64,000 nt of DNA from assembly GCA_045430345.1 (NCBI GenBank), contig JAILXT010000006.1, positions 62,001-126,000 of the forward strand, read 5' to 3'. Positions 54,389-63,111 of the stretch are shown here, one piece after another; positions within the stretch are counted from its first letter, which is position 1, and the number at the start of each line of letters is the position of its first letter. The notes beneath the pieces were generated by a model, which was given only the letters and a program-made list of their open reading frames with translations, was not told where the DNA came from and ran no database searches. The DNA comes from Agarilytica sp045430345 (GTDB lineage: Bacteria; Pseudomonadota; Gammaproteobacteria; Pseudomonadales; Cellvibrionaceae). Made by a program: the position numbers and the translations under genes.

Positions 54389-54946
54389 TTGACCTTAGAA
54401 CTAAATTCGTTTTGCGATACCCGAAAACGCAAAATCAAAAGAGACAAACTGATAAACAAAAATTATAGCGATATAAAAAAATCGCTAACCCTACTAAACA
54501 GATCACTTTCGCGACTTTCCAAAAATAGGGAATGGTTATCTGACAGTACCTATAAACTATATATCGATCACGAAGGTATAGAACCGACCCAGTCTTTCAC
54601 TCTTAGAGACATCTCAAATCACTTACAATGCTGCCTCCCTAAAAAACCCACCCACATAGAAAGCAAGCATATCAAGGCCCTCTTTGAAAGTATTCGATGG
54701 AGCTGTGAAAAAGCGATTCCCAATATCCGATGGTATACCCGATCCGGGTATACCAATGAAATCACAAGCCCCTTTTTTCAAATTTGTAAATTTCTAGCGC
54801 AAAAAATAGCCCCTAAACTAAGTGACGAAACCTACTCAAAATACATTCAGAACACTGTTAAACCCAATACCAAAGCTATGGAAAGAGCGCGAAACAGGAA
54901 GAAACTTTCACCCGAAGCGGATTTTTATGAATTACTAAAGGAATAG
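54389..54946 (+). CDS. Unknown element-encoded protein
   Basis: Up to 185 residues from a TTG at 54389; the frame continues upstream without a stop as far as the integrase TAA, with no ATG, so the true start is uncertain. Lys/Arg-rich and helical in appearance (KIKRDKLINKNYSDIKKSL, NRSLSRLSKNREWLSD), with two tryptophan-rich stretches (SIRWSCEKAIPNIRWYTRSG). No domain recognised. It lies between integrase and the regulator, a place where satellites and islands often carry host-interaction or defence cargo; that is only positional inference. Confidence 0.55.
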   Translation: MTLELNSFCDTRKRKIKRDKLINKNYSDIKKSLTLLNRSLSRLSKNREWLSDSTYKLYIDHEGIEPTQSFTLRDISNHLQCCLPKKPTHIESKHIKALFESIRWSCEKAIPNIRWYTRSGYTNEITSPFFQICKFLAQKIAPKLSDETYSKYIQNTVKPNTKAMERARNRKKLSPEADFYELLKE

Positions 54947-55026
54947 CTAAATCTTCCAAGGTAAAAAAAATACAATTATCCAATAATTATCTACCTTATC
55001 CATAGTGCCGATTGGGTAATATATTT

Positions 55027-55067
55027 CATAGCGTCTTCCATCTAACCAAGGAGTATAAGACGCTATG
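55027..55067 (+). promoter_or_regulatory. 11-bp hairpin covering the alpA start codon
   Basis: CATAGCGTCTT (55027-55037) pairs perfectly with AAGACGCTATG (55057-55067). The final ATG is the start codon of the AlpA-type gene, and the ribosome site AAGGAG lies in the 19-base loop. As RNA it could block initiation; as DNA it is a symmetric operator. Direct sequence observation. Confidence 0.75.
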
Positions 55068-55337
55068 AAACACTATCTTAAACTAATCCGAAAACCCGAA
55101 GTTCTTGAACAAACTGGCTACAGTGACTCAACGCTCTACAGCAGAATAAATCAAGGAATGTTCGTTCCGCCAGTTTCCCTTGGCGAAAGAGCAGTTGCAT
55201 GGATTTCAATAGAGGTCGACGCTCTATTAACTGCACTTGCCGCCGGAAAGCCAAAACATGAGATAAAACTTATTGTCACGGAATTGATTCTCGCTCGGGA
55301 ACTTCGATTTAACCAACTAAAGGAGGCTAACAAATGA
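55065..55337 (+). CDS. AlpA-family regulator (excisionase-like)
   Basis: 90 residues. MerR/AlpA-type winged HTH: KLIRKPEVLEQTGYSDSTLY and SRINQGMFVPPVSLGERAVA followed by WISIEVDALL, the classic AlpA signature. In CP4-57 AlpA turns on the integrase/excisionase gene and triggers excision. The next gene's ATG overlaps its TGA. Its own start lies in the hairpin at 55027-55067. Confidence 0.88.
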   Translation: MKHYLKLIRKPEVLEQTGYSDSTLYSRINQGMFVPPVSLGERAVAWISIEVDALLTALAAGKPKHEIKLIVTELILARELRFNQLKEANK

Positions 55338-57643
55338 AGGAACTTCCAAAAGCACTAGAGCCTCTAGCGGCATATGACCAATTCATATTGTGGAAAAAAG
55401 CACCAAAGAATGGGAAAACAACAAAAATACCTATTCATTATTCAAACGGCCAAAATATAGATTCGACCAACTCTACAAACTGGACATCTTCGACAACCGC
55501 CCTAGCTGTTGCAGATACAGTAAATACTAGCATCCCCTATACCTATGGTATCGGATTTACGTTTACTGATAACGATCCATTCTGGTTTCTCGACATCGAT
55601 AACTGCCGAGAAGCCGATGGATCCTGGTCTCCACTTTCTTTAGATCTTCTTAATCGGCTCAGTGGTGCCGCAGTTGAAGTATCTCAAAGTGGAAATGGCC
55701 TTCATATATTTGGCACGGGGGAGGTGCCTAAACATGCCTGTAAAAACACCAAATTAGGTCTCGAACTATATACAGAAAAAAGATTTGTAGCCCTTACGGG
55801 ACAGGAAACAACAGGGTGCGCTAACTACGATCACACCGACAATATAGCCGACATCGTTTCAGAATACTTTCCTAGAAACCATACGGTAAACACACAACCG
55901 ACCTCAAAAGACTGGACTAAGAAACCCGTGTCAGAATGGACGGGGCCTCAAGATGACCAAGAACTTATTGAAAAAATGCTAACATCAAAAGGCACCAGCT
56001 CTGCATTCAGAAACGGAGCCTCCCTTCGTGATTTGTGGGAAGGAAATTCCGATGCTCTCAGCAACGCATACCCTAGCGACAGTGATCAACCCTTTGATCG
56101 AAGCAGCGCTGACCTGGCCCTTTGCCTTCGCCTCGCTTTTTGGACAGGGAAAAACTGTGAACGCATAGATCGCCTATTCAGATTATCTGGACTTAACAGA
56201 GACAAATGGGAAACCCGAGGGGACTATAGAGTTAGGACCATTGTAAAGGCCATCAGCCTTTGTGCTGATGTGTACAGTAATACCGCCGTTGGATCCGACG
56301 ATTTATCACAATGCATATACGTCAGAAACGTTGATAGAGTTCTTGTGCCCGATGGTGAACTCATCGACGAACGACGCTTTAATGCCACATACGGAGGCAC
56401 AAACCACACGATACTTGGAGATACCCAATGTCGGAATATATGGAAACTATTCAATATTCGCCAATCTGCATCGAATCTATGGGTCCACGGAACATGTTTT
56501 CGCCCCAGTCTAAAATTTCTCACCATGATTTACGAAGACGATAAACGCCTGATCAACGTTTATCGGCCCCTTGGTGGCAGACAAGCTCCCGGAAGCGTAG
56601 AACCCTTTATGACCCATGTAAGAAAAATACTGCCGCTGGAAACAGACCAGGAGATATTTCTATCATATCTAGCAGCCTGCATTCAAAATATAGGGGAGAA
56701 ATTTCAATGGTGTGTATTACTTCAAGGAACTGAAGGCGTAGGTAAAACTCTATTCTTTAATATACTCTCTTACGCTATTGGCCACCGCTACACCCACCTC
56801 CCCAACGCTTCAGATTTAACTAATTGCTTCAATTCTTGGATTGAAAATAAATTGATTATCTGCATTGAAGAGTTGCGAACATCAGGAAAGAAAGATGTCG
56901 CTGAAGCACTGAAAACAATGATCACTAACAAACAGGTCGAAATCCATAGCAAAGGAAAAGACCAAAGAATTGGGGATAATTGTGCAAACTTTATTATCTT
57001 CAGCAACCATAAAGACGCTGTATTGAAAACTAAAGACGACAGGCGATACTGTGTGTTTTTCGCAGCCCAGCAAGAAGCCTCTGACCTAATAAGAGACGAT
57101 ATGGACGAGCAGTATTTCCAGAGGCTACATGAATGGCTGAAAAACGACGGATACGCTTACGTTTCCCACTACCTCGCCAATAGGGAGATAAACATCAACA
57201 CAAACGGTCGAGCACCGCAAACAAGCAGTACACTCGACGCAATAAACTCGTCACGAGGACTAGCCGAACAACTTATTCTAGATTCTATCGATTCTGAAGA
57301 AGCCGGTTTTAAATTCGATTTGGTATCAGTAACAAATGTAAAAGCTATGCTGCTTAGCAATGGACTAAAGGTTTCGAGTCAAGCTATATCCACGTCGCTC
57401 CGAAACCTAGGCTACATAAAACACCCCGCACTCGAAAAAAGCGATGGAAAAATCACCATTAATGGCGATCGCCAACGAATTTATGTGAAGAGACAAAGCA
57501 CTGCAGCAACAGTTTCTAACCCTGAAGACATTATTAAAATATGTGAAAAATCACTAGCTCACACAAGGTCCAGAAACGCTTTTTTGTCCGAATCACACCA
57601 TCCTCCGGACACTCTAAAATACAGTAATCATCGCACCATATAA
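55334..57643 (+). CDS. Primase-polymerase/SF3 helicase replication protein
   Basis: 769 residues. N-terminal PrimPol-like region with a DxD motif (PFWFLDIDNCREADGSW, about residue 82) and SGNGLHIFGTG. A middle PriCT-like stretch (LALCLRLAFWTGKNCERIDR). C-terminal D5/SF3-type AAA+ helicase: Walker A LLQGTEGVGKTLFF (about 464), Walker B NKLIICIEELRTSG, sensor FIIFSNHKDAVL. AAGGAGG sits 7 bases before the ATG, which overlaps the regulator stop. Expected to initiate element replication, as P4 alpha does. Confidence 0.88.
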   Translation: MKELPKALEPLAAYDQFILWKKAPKNGKTTKIPIHYSNGQNIDSTNSTNWTSSTTALAVADTVNTSIPYTYGIGFTFTDNDPFWFLDIDNCREADGSWSPLSLDLLNRLSGAAVEVSQSGNGLHIFGTGEVPKHACKNTKLGLELYTEKRFVALTGQETTGCANYDHTDNIADIVSEYFPRNHTVNTQPTSKDWTKKPVSEWTGPQDDQELIEKMLTSKGTSSAFRNGASLRDLWEGNSDALSNAYPSDSDQPFDRSSADLALCLRLAFWTGKNCERIDRLFRLSGLNRDKWETRGDYRVRTIVKAISLCADVYSNTAVGSDDLSQCIYVRNVDRVLVPDGELIDERRFNATYGGTNHTILGDTQCRNIWKLFNIRQSASNLWVHGTCFRPSLKFLTMIYEDDKRLINVYRPLGGRQAPGSVEPFMTHVRKILPLETDQEIFLSYLAACIQNIGEKFQWCVLLQGTEGVGKTLFFNILSYAIGHRYTHLPNASDLTNCFNSWIENKLIICIEELRTSGKKDVAEALKTMITNKQVEIHSKGKDQRIGDNCANFIIFSNHKDAVLKTKDDRRYCVFFAAQQEASDLIRDDMDEQYFQRLHEWLKNDGYAYVSHYLANREININTNGRAPQTSSTLDAINSSRGLAEQLILDSIDSEEAGFKFDLVSVTNVKAMLLSNGLKVSSQAISTSLRNLGYIKHPALEKSDGKITINGDRQRIYVKRQSTAATVSNPEDIIKICEKSLAHTRSRNAFLSESHHPPDTLKYSNHRTI

Positions 57644-57736
57644 TAGTATCGGTCCGACTGTCCAGTGTCATTAACGTAGAAAAAACCACTAACAGTTAAA
57701 GAAAATATCGAAAACAAAATGCTTGGACACCGGACA
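57601..57736 (+). repeat. GGACA/TGTCC repeats after the primase gene, candidate origin iterons
   Basis: TGTCCAGTGTC (57659-57669) and GGACACCGGACA (57725-57736) form an imperfect inverted repeat, and a further CCGGACACT occurs at 57605. AT-rich sequence lies between. P4-like satellites replicate from iteron regions bound by their alpha protein. Inferred origin. Confidence 0.35.
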
Positions 57737-57785
57737 ATATAGATACCAAAAACATAAAATACGCTAATTATTTCGTTAAAAAAGA

Positions 57786-57796
57786 GGGGGGGGGGG
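57786..57796 (+). repeat. Run of 11 G immediately before the zinc-ribbon gene
   Basis: Homopolymeric G tract ending 4 bases before the ATG at 57801; it doubles as an extended ribosome-binding purine run (AGAGGGG...). Slipped-strand changes would alter spacing to the start codon. Confidence 0.9.
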
Positions 57797-57800
57797 TAAC

Positions 57801-58406
57801 ATGGGCGGCATTGGAAGTGGGAGATATTGGCGTCAGTCTAAAAAGCGTACCACCGATACTCTCCGAATAATTGACATACGTGAATGGGAAAAAAAAGGGC
57901 TACTCCGTTGTGACTCAGCTTTTGTGTGGCACTGGCTTCATGAAGGAAAAACCCATAACTCGATTCTCGTAACTATCAAAAAAAACTGCCTAGTCTTGTC
58001 TTATCGATATTCCAACCTATCTAATACCCACATTGAAAAGCAATACTCTATTGAAACGTCATGGACAAAATGTAATTTCGGGTCAAAACGACCATGGTTT
58101 ATATGCCCTACAAAGAACTGTACGCACCGTGTGGCCATTCTTTACCACAATGAACTATTCGCGTGTCGCCACTGCCACAACTTAGCGTATTCGAGTCAGC
58201 GAGAAGGATCCGGGGATAGAGCCGCAAGAAGAGTAAATAAGATACGCCAGCAATTAGAGTGGGATTGCGGGGTTTTCAATTCTTACCTCAGATATAAACC
58301 ACTCGGGATGAGCCAGGAGAAGTTCGAGACATTAGTACAGAAACATGACTACAATATGACTGTTGCTCTCACGTGTATATATGCTCAAATCAGCCCGCCC
58401 AAATAG
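57801..58406 (+). CDS. Zinc-ribbon protein of the element, function unknown
   Basis: 201 residues starting MGGIGSGRYWRQSKK, an N-terminus shared by many island-encoded hypothetical proteins. Paired zinc ligands: FICPTKNCTHRVA and LFACRHCHNLAYSSQ, about 17 residues apart. The C-terminal part is basic (REGSGDRAARRVNKIRQQLE). Likely binds nucleic acid. Downstream of the primase, last supported gene of the element. The G11 tract in its leader is unusual. Confidence 0.7.
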   Translation: MGGIGSGRYWRQSKKRTTDTLRIIDIREWEKKGLLRCDSAFVWHWLHEGKTHNSILVTIKKNCLVLSYRYSNLSNTHIEKQYSIETSWTKCNFGSKRPWFICPTKNCTHRVAILYHNELFACRHCHNLAYSSQREGSGDRAARRVNKIRQQLEWDCGVFNSYLRYKPLGMSQEKFETLVQKHDYNMTVALTCIYAQISPPK

Positions 58407-58859
58407 ATTCTCAGTCAGACTTGATCAGACACTTTTCTCAATAAGGCACGATCTGATATGACAGACCGCTCTTTCCACTAAGCGGAAGTTTGTAAAAAAT
58501 AAGATGGCTCATAACTCTGCCGTGCTCGACCGTCCGAGTTCGGCCATAAGAGGATATTTAGTTCGAGCATTTCCTCATCGGCCTACACTACAAACATCCA
58601 ATCGGCAATGCTCTAAACCCCGACAGAAAACAAATGCGTATTACACCGTGAGCAGGTGGCGCCCCAGTTTCTTTTTGTAGCCATTCATTTTTACACATCG
58701 CGCACTGGTGCCTTTTTGGGCTCGACTGTTGGCATAGGCTCGGCGACATCCACCGGTGCTCGATCTAGATATTCGACTTCAAAACATGAATCATTACCTT
58801 CATCAATGCCCACTGGATCACTCCAGGGCTATTGGATGGGCGACACTGATGAGATGATT
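58407..58859. other. Junction DNA between the element and the dead integrase
   Basis: About 450 bases with no supported gene. The open frame on the plus strand here is antisense to the integrase remnant. If the element's right end exists it should be in or beyond this stretch, but no ssrA-like repeat was found. Confidence 0.3.
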
Positions 58860-59666
58860 CACTCTATTGGCTTGGGTTTGGTATCCCAACCCTGCGAATT
58901 GACCCAGGTTGCAATACCACGCCGCAACGAATGACTCGTGAATAAATCGGCGTCAACGATGTCGGCTTTCTCGCAACATCGTTTGAGAATATTGATGACA
59001 CTGGCCGGATGTAGGGCCTCCCCAGCGATTAATTGTGCGGAATACAGGCCCGGTGTTCAACTGCTCAATGTGAATCCAATCAAGATAAGCCGCGACCAGA
59101 CACAGCCTCTCCAATGCGGGAGTTTTGTACCGTCGCCCCAAGCCTGAGTGATCAACTTTACTGCGAGCCACAAAAAATTCCATTCCTATACCTGGTAGCA
59201 CCTGTATATGCTCTATAAGCTGTGATAATTCGTCACTCCTAAAGGCGCGCCAGAACCCAATTAATAGTAAGGCTTGTCTCGGCTAGATTGAAGGTGAGAA
59301 GCTAAAGGGTCTGTAGTTATTGATTGATCAAGCACATCAATTATCTGTGCGAGCCTTTCAAGCTGAATAGGTTTGGCTTGTTTTTGTTGGTGAGGATGAA
59401 GCTCAGCAACACCTTTTTGATATACGGCACTTTGGTCGGGTCAGGAAAACCCTGCTCGTTAGCCATTCTGAGAGTACGGCCAATCGCTGCTTAAGTGTGC
59501 CCACCACAAGCGTCGGTGCGAAATGCGCTATATAGGAAGCAACGTTATCAGCTGCAGCTGGCAGAAAACCGCCACATACATCTTTGTAGTGTTCGATGGC
59601 TGCACGGCAGCTTTTGCGAGTATTTTCACGAGTAGCGGCGCGGATATAATTTTCAACATTAGACAA
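58860..59666 (-). pseudogene. Degenerate tyrosine recombinase
   Basis: Read on the minus strand from ATG 59666: the N-terminal SAM-like domain (NYIRAATRENTRKSCRAAIE, GGFLPAAADNVASYIAHFAP), then frame breaks at about 59450, 59400 and 59270. The continuation reappears in other frames (EQGFPDPTKVPYIKKVL; QLERLAQIIDVLDQSITTDP; KALLLIGFWRAFRSDELSQL; SHSLRRGIATWVNSQGWDTK). It ends at 58860 without a recognisable catalytic Tyr. At least three frameshifts make it clearly inactive. It is a different integrase type from the one at 53109 and likely a relic of an earlier island. Confidence 0.85.
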
Positions 59667-59676
59667 ATTCTATTCT

Positions 59677-60951
59677 CTAAATATTTTTAATTTTGTCACT
59701 GTACGCTTGATTAAGAATTTTCATTATTTTAATAGAAACATCATTACTATTTAAAATACTCACATGATCTTCATAATACCCCATCACTATTTCTGCCTCC
59801 TCCTGAGCTTGAAGTGAGAGTTGACTTTGCAGAGTTACAGTTCCATCGGAGTTTGAACGCCCCATTATTCCGCCTCCTTTACCTTTATGACTGAAAAGTA
59901 AGTAATAATTCATATGGCTTGGTAAGGGCTGTTCATGCAGCGATGTTAAATACGGGCTACTCGGCACCATATCAAACCACGACGGCACTGCAACCGGTGC
60001 ATGCCTGACCCCCTGACTCGCGGCATTATGACCAAGCCAAGGTGTCGAAACGGTTATGAACGTATCGATAAACGCATTTGCATTGCCACGGGCTTGTTGT
60101 TCATTAATGAATCCACGGGAAACCAGCCCTCCCATACTATGAGCGATAACGACCATGTTTTTAAAATCATATGTCGCTTTCAACTCGTTTACAGACTGAC
60201 TTAACGACTGGCTTAGTAAACCAAGCCGCATACCCGAGGGGTACTGCACAATCCAAGGCTGAAAGCGCTCACGATTTAACTGTTCAATGAGATATAGCCA
60301 ATCATGACCTGATCCACTAATACCGTGAACAAATAATACTGGAATCTTATTGTTGTCAAACGGTTCAAGAAAATAGATGCCACTGTGGCCTTGGAGGTGA
60401 AACTTTACGGGTTCCCACATTCCCAAAGGACCAAGTTTTTGCTTAAACACAGAGACATCGACCACTTCTCCGAATTTGGCTTGATTAAAATTAACTGGCT
60501 TATGTATTTCTCCGGGAACAAATAATGCTGGCAATTCTTTTTTTGCTGTAGCAGGATCACGGAGCTCGATGGATAAATCAGAATAAATTTTCCCGGGCGT
60601 ACCCACTATAAGGCTTGGTGAGCCGTACCAGCCAACGCGCTCGTCTTCCTGGAGAGTAAAATCTTGATTAACATCTTCAAAGGCTAATAAGTAGTATTTT
60701 CCCTCCGGGGCGGAAAAAGAAAACTCGCTGTCTCCGTAAACAACAGAATAAGATTGCAAGTGGTATTTACCATCCTCCAACCGACTTAACGTAACAACTA
60801 TGGGTGAAGTGTTAATATTTGTAAGTTGAATTTTTCCAGAGAAGGAGGTCGCGGCATTCAACTGTTTTACATCTTCGCCAAGCCCAACAAACATACAGCC
60901 GTTAATAAGTAAAATCAGGGTGAAAAACGCCGCTTTTCGTACTAACATCAT
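59677..60951 (-). CDS. Alpha/beta-hydrolase lipoprotein
   Basis: 424 residues. Lipobox ILLINGC predicts an outer-membrane lipoprotein. An N-terminal beta-rich domain (about 35-160) precedes an esterase/lipase core: oxyanion HG in VLFVHGISGSGHDWLYL, nucleophile AHSMGGLVSRGF (Ser about residue 272) and a terminal EDHVSILNSND with the catalytic His. Substrate unknown; lipid or ester in the envelope is likely. 29 bases after the LpxR-like gene. Confidence 0.82.
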   Translation of the reverse strand: MMLVRKAAFFTLILLINGCMFVGLGEDVKQLNAATSFSGKIQLTNINTSPIVVTLSRLEDGKYHLQSYSVVYGDSEFSFSAPEGKYYLLAFEDVNQDFTLQEDERVGWYGSPSLIVGTPGKIYSDLSIELRDPATAKKELPALFVPGEIHKPVNFNQAKFGEVVDVSVFKQKLGPLGMWEPVKFHLQGHSGIYFLEPFDNNKIPVLFVHGISGSGHDWLYLIEQLNRERFQPWIVQYPSGMRLGLLSQSLSQSVNELKATYDFKNMVVIAHSMGGLVSRGFINEQQARGNANAFIDTFITVSTPWLGHNAASQGVRHAPVAVPSWFDMVPSSPYLTSLHEQPLPSHMNYYLLFSHKGKGGGIMGRSNSDGTVTLQSQLSLQAQEEAEIVMGYYEDHVSILNSNDVSIKIMKILNQAYSDKIKNI

Positions 60952-60980
60952 CTTTTATTCGCTTATATTTAATGGTGAAA

Positions 60981-62018
60981 CTACATACGCCAAGCAACTG
61001 TGATAGTTCCATATTGTGTTAAATTTTCGAGTGTCTTTTCGGTGTCACCACTTTGAATAATATTAGAATCGTTGATAGCAAAAGTTAGCGAAAAATCTTG
61101 CCAAGAGTAGGCGAAGCCTGCGGTCAAGCCGATATATTCATGATCGTAGTCGATTGATCGGCTATCACGGAACGTATTACCATCTGTAAAAATTTGGTTG
61201 AAAACGTAGCCTGCCTGAATACCGCCGTAAATATACCAACCGCCATTAACAGCGCTTGGATTAGTAGTACGCGAACTATTAAACAATGTCGTTGCGTAAG
61301 AGCTGATTAAGCCTCGACCATAACGAATGGTCATTCCAGTACTAATAGAGCTTTGAATTGTACCCAGACTCAAATCAGTATTGGTTAAAAAATCAAAACG
61401 ACCTGAATTGGATGCCCATGTTCTCCATGTTCTTCCGCGAGATAGCTGAAAAACCAATTCATTTTCTAGTTGCGTATCCCACCCTTGAGGCTCATCTGCA
61501 CTAATAATTTCATGGACAAATTTCTGTGCCTCTTCGCCTAAAGCTGCTGGACCAACAACACCAATAGTGGTGCTTACGCGATCTGCATGATCGGGAGTAA
61601 CAGCCACATAAGTATTGGTGAGAGCAAGAAGCGCTGAATACGGAAGTTCGTTTTCATCGGGAACAACGATATTAATGTCGCTGGGGGTACTCATGGTTTG
61701 CCCAAACATATAAGCATTTACTGCTCCCTTTATATCACCACTAGGCATACTCCACATCAGTGGTGCCACCCAGAAATCATGGGTAGGTAAATCTTTGGAA
61801 GAAATGTCCCCAACATCAAAAAAAGATACGTAAAGACCATTGGTATAACCATTGTCATTGCCCACAAAGAGATCATTATCCAAAGTCACCGAAACCCAGT
61901 CATTTTCCGCTTGCGACGGAGTCGCCATGACTAGAAAGAAGCATGGTATTAAAATAGTTTTTATTTTTGATCCAAGAAATATTTTACTGTAAATCCTAGC
62001 GACACAACTTACATTCAT
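60981..62018 (-). CDS. LpxR-like outer-membrane lipid A 3'-O-deacylase (DUF2219)
   Basis: 345 residues from the ATG at 62018 (GGGA about 9 bases upstream); an in-frame TTG at 62033 is less likely. After the signal peptide (ending ATPSQA) come the family motifs WVSVTLDNDLFVGNDNGYTN and GLYVSFFDVGD. A beta barrel follows, with alternating strands to the terminal TQYGTITVAWRM. LpxR homologues remove the 3' acyl chain of lipid A; catalytic assignment here is by family resemblance only. Confidence 0.8.
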   Translation of the reverse strand: MNVSCVARIYSKIFLGSKIKTILIPCFFLVMATPSQAENDWVSVTLDNDLFVGNDNGYTNGLYVSFFDVGDISSKDLPTHDFWVAPLMWSMPSGDIKGAVNAYMFGQTMSTPSDINIVVPDENELPYSALLALTNTYVAVTPDHADRVSTTIGVVGPAALGEEAQKFVHEIISADEPQGWDTQLENELVFQLSRGRTWRTWASNSGRFDFLTNTDLSLGTIQSSISTGMTIRYGRGLISSYATTLFNSSRTTNPSAVNGGWYIYGGIQAGYVFNQIFTDGNTFRDSRSIDYDHEYIGLTAGFAYSWQDFSLTFAINDSNIIQSGDTEKTLENLTQYGTITVAWRM

Positions 62019-62080
62019 TTTTAAATTTCCCAAGTTTGCAACACAGACAAGTCACTAATCAATTCGAGATATACTTCAGC

Positions 62081-62731
62081 TCATAAAGGAGATACGTTAT
62101 TTTTATGGGCTTTATCTATCGCTTGTCGAATACCTTCGGCCCATTGATCAAAGGCAGTTTCAATGTCAGCCCACGTAGACCAAGGTTTTGCATTTACAAT
62201 CCGACTACCTTTTGTTTTGGCAACAGCAACAATATCAAGGCGATTGCTTAAAGTTTCTCTAAAATGAGCTTCGACGGTTACTTCACCGACACTGATAGCA
62301 AAAGGGGCTATCGCACTAGTGATATTGGCTGCGGCACTTGGCGCTTTCAAACCGGAAAGATGTAAGGATATTCTTAAAGTGTTCGGTTCTGTTCGTGTAC
62401 CGACTTTATAGCCTCCATCACGAAGAGATTTAATTAAACCATTCCGAAAGTATGTCTGCATTCTTGTAAGGGTATCAGGATCTAAATCTTCCATTTTGGG
62501 ATCATCGTAGTTCACCATGACAGGATCGACGATAAAACGAGTGTATGCTCCAAAGGTAGGTGCGTTTGGCCTTGCATAGACCAAGGTTGGAGAAAAATTT
62601 TTATCCAGTTCTAGGCCGGTTAAATCGGCACTGTAGGAGTGGTTTTCCACTATGCGACTCGTAGGGGCACAGCCAGACGCAAATGCCAAACAAAGAAGTA
62701 TTGATACGTTTCTACAATATTTTAAAAACAT
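62081..62731 (-). CDS. DUF3313-type lipoprotein
   Basis: 216 residues. Lipobox CLAFASGC. The family-like core FGAYTRFIVDPVMVNYDD is followed by RMQTYFRNGLIKSLRDGGYK and a later PFAISVGEVTVEAHFRE stretch. Such lipoproteins have no assigned biochemical role. In a minus-strand cluster with the hydrolase and LpxR-like genes. Its ATG overlaps the preceding small gene by 10 bases. Confidence 0.75.
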   Translation of the reverse strand: MFLKYCRNVSILLCLAFASGCAPTSRIVENHSYSADLTGLELDKNFSPTLVYARPNAPTFGAYTRFIVDPVMVNYDDPKMEDLDPDTLTRMQTYFRNGLIKSLRDGGYKVGTRTEPNTLRISLHLSGLKAPSAAANITSAIAPFAISVGEVTVEAHFRETLSNRLDIVAVAKTKGSRIVNAKPWSTWADIETAFDQWAEGIRQAIDKAHKNNVSPL

Positions 62732-62913
62732 GGCCTAGCCTCAATTAATTGGTTATTTTTTTCATTTTTAAATACTTGACTCGTAATATGATGGTAAAGA
62801 TTTGCCACCTGCGCGACTAAGGATTTAAATTCTGGATGTAACTCCGCAAAACGGTCGCTACCGCGACTTTTCTCAAAGCACTCAATTAAGAAATTAATGT
62901 CATAATCATTCAA
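62722..62913 (-). CDS. Small unknown protein upstream of the DUF3313 lipoprotein
   Basis: 63 residues (MNDYDINFLIECFEKSRGSD...). Acidic-polar, no signal peptide, one Cys near each end. Overlaps the lipoprotein start by 10 bases, as in translational coupling. No family recognised; could be spurious. Confidence 0.4.
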   Translation of the reverse strand: MNDYDINFLIECFEKSRGSDRFAELHPEFKSLVAQVANLYHHITSQVFKNEKNNQLIEARPCF

Positions 62914-63111
62914 CGTCGCTCCGCCATATCAGGTAGCTGGTGAGCAACTCCCTAGTGGCAATCGATAAGTTCTGGTTTTATGTAAGCAGTAGCGCTACTG
63001 ATGTGCGATGCTTGTTTCATTTTATTAGCGCTCTATATTGTGCACCACAATATACGCCACAACTCGAAACCAATCCTTATGTACAACTAAAAATTAGCTT
63101 TCAGTATTAGC

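Larger units (their letters stand above)
52946..58640 (+). mobile_element. P4/CP4-57-like satellite element integrated at ssrA
   Basis: Contents in order: integrase next to the ssrA 3' end, unknown ORF, AlpA-type regulator, primase-SF3 helicase, zinc-ribbon protein, all on the plus strand. Integrase next to ssrA plus alpA and a P4-type primase matches the CP4-57/P4 satellite pattern. No capsid, tail or lysis genes are seen. The right end is not defined: a repeat of the ssrA 3' end (ACTCCCCCCGCCTCCACCA) was looked for downstream and not found, so 58640 is a guess placed between the last element gene and the dead integrase. Confidence 0.7.

Noticed and set aside
58656..58934. 92-codon frame on the plus strand
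   Set aside because: Antisense to the integrase relic and its tail; no ribosome site.
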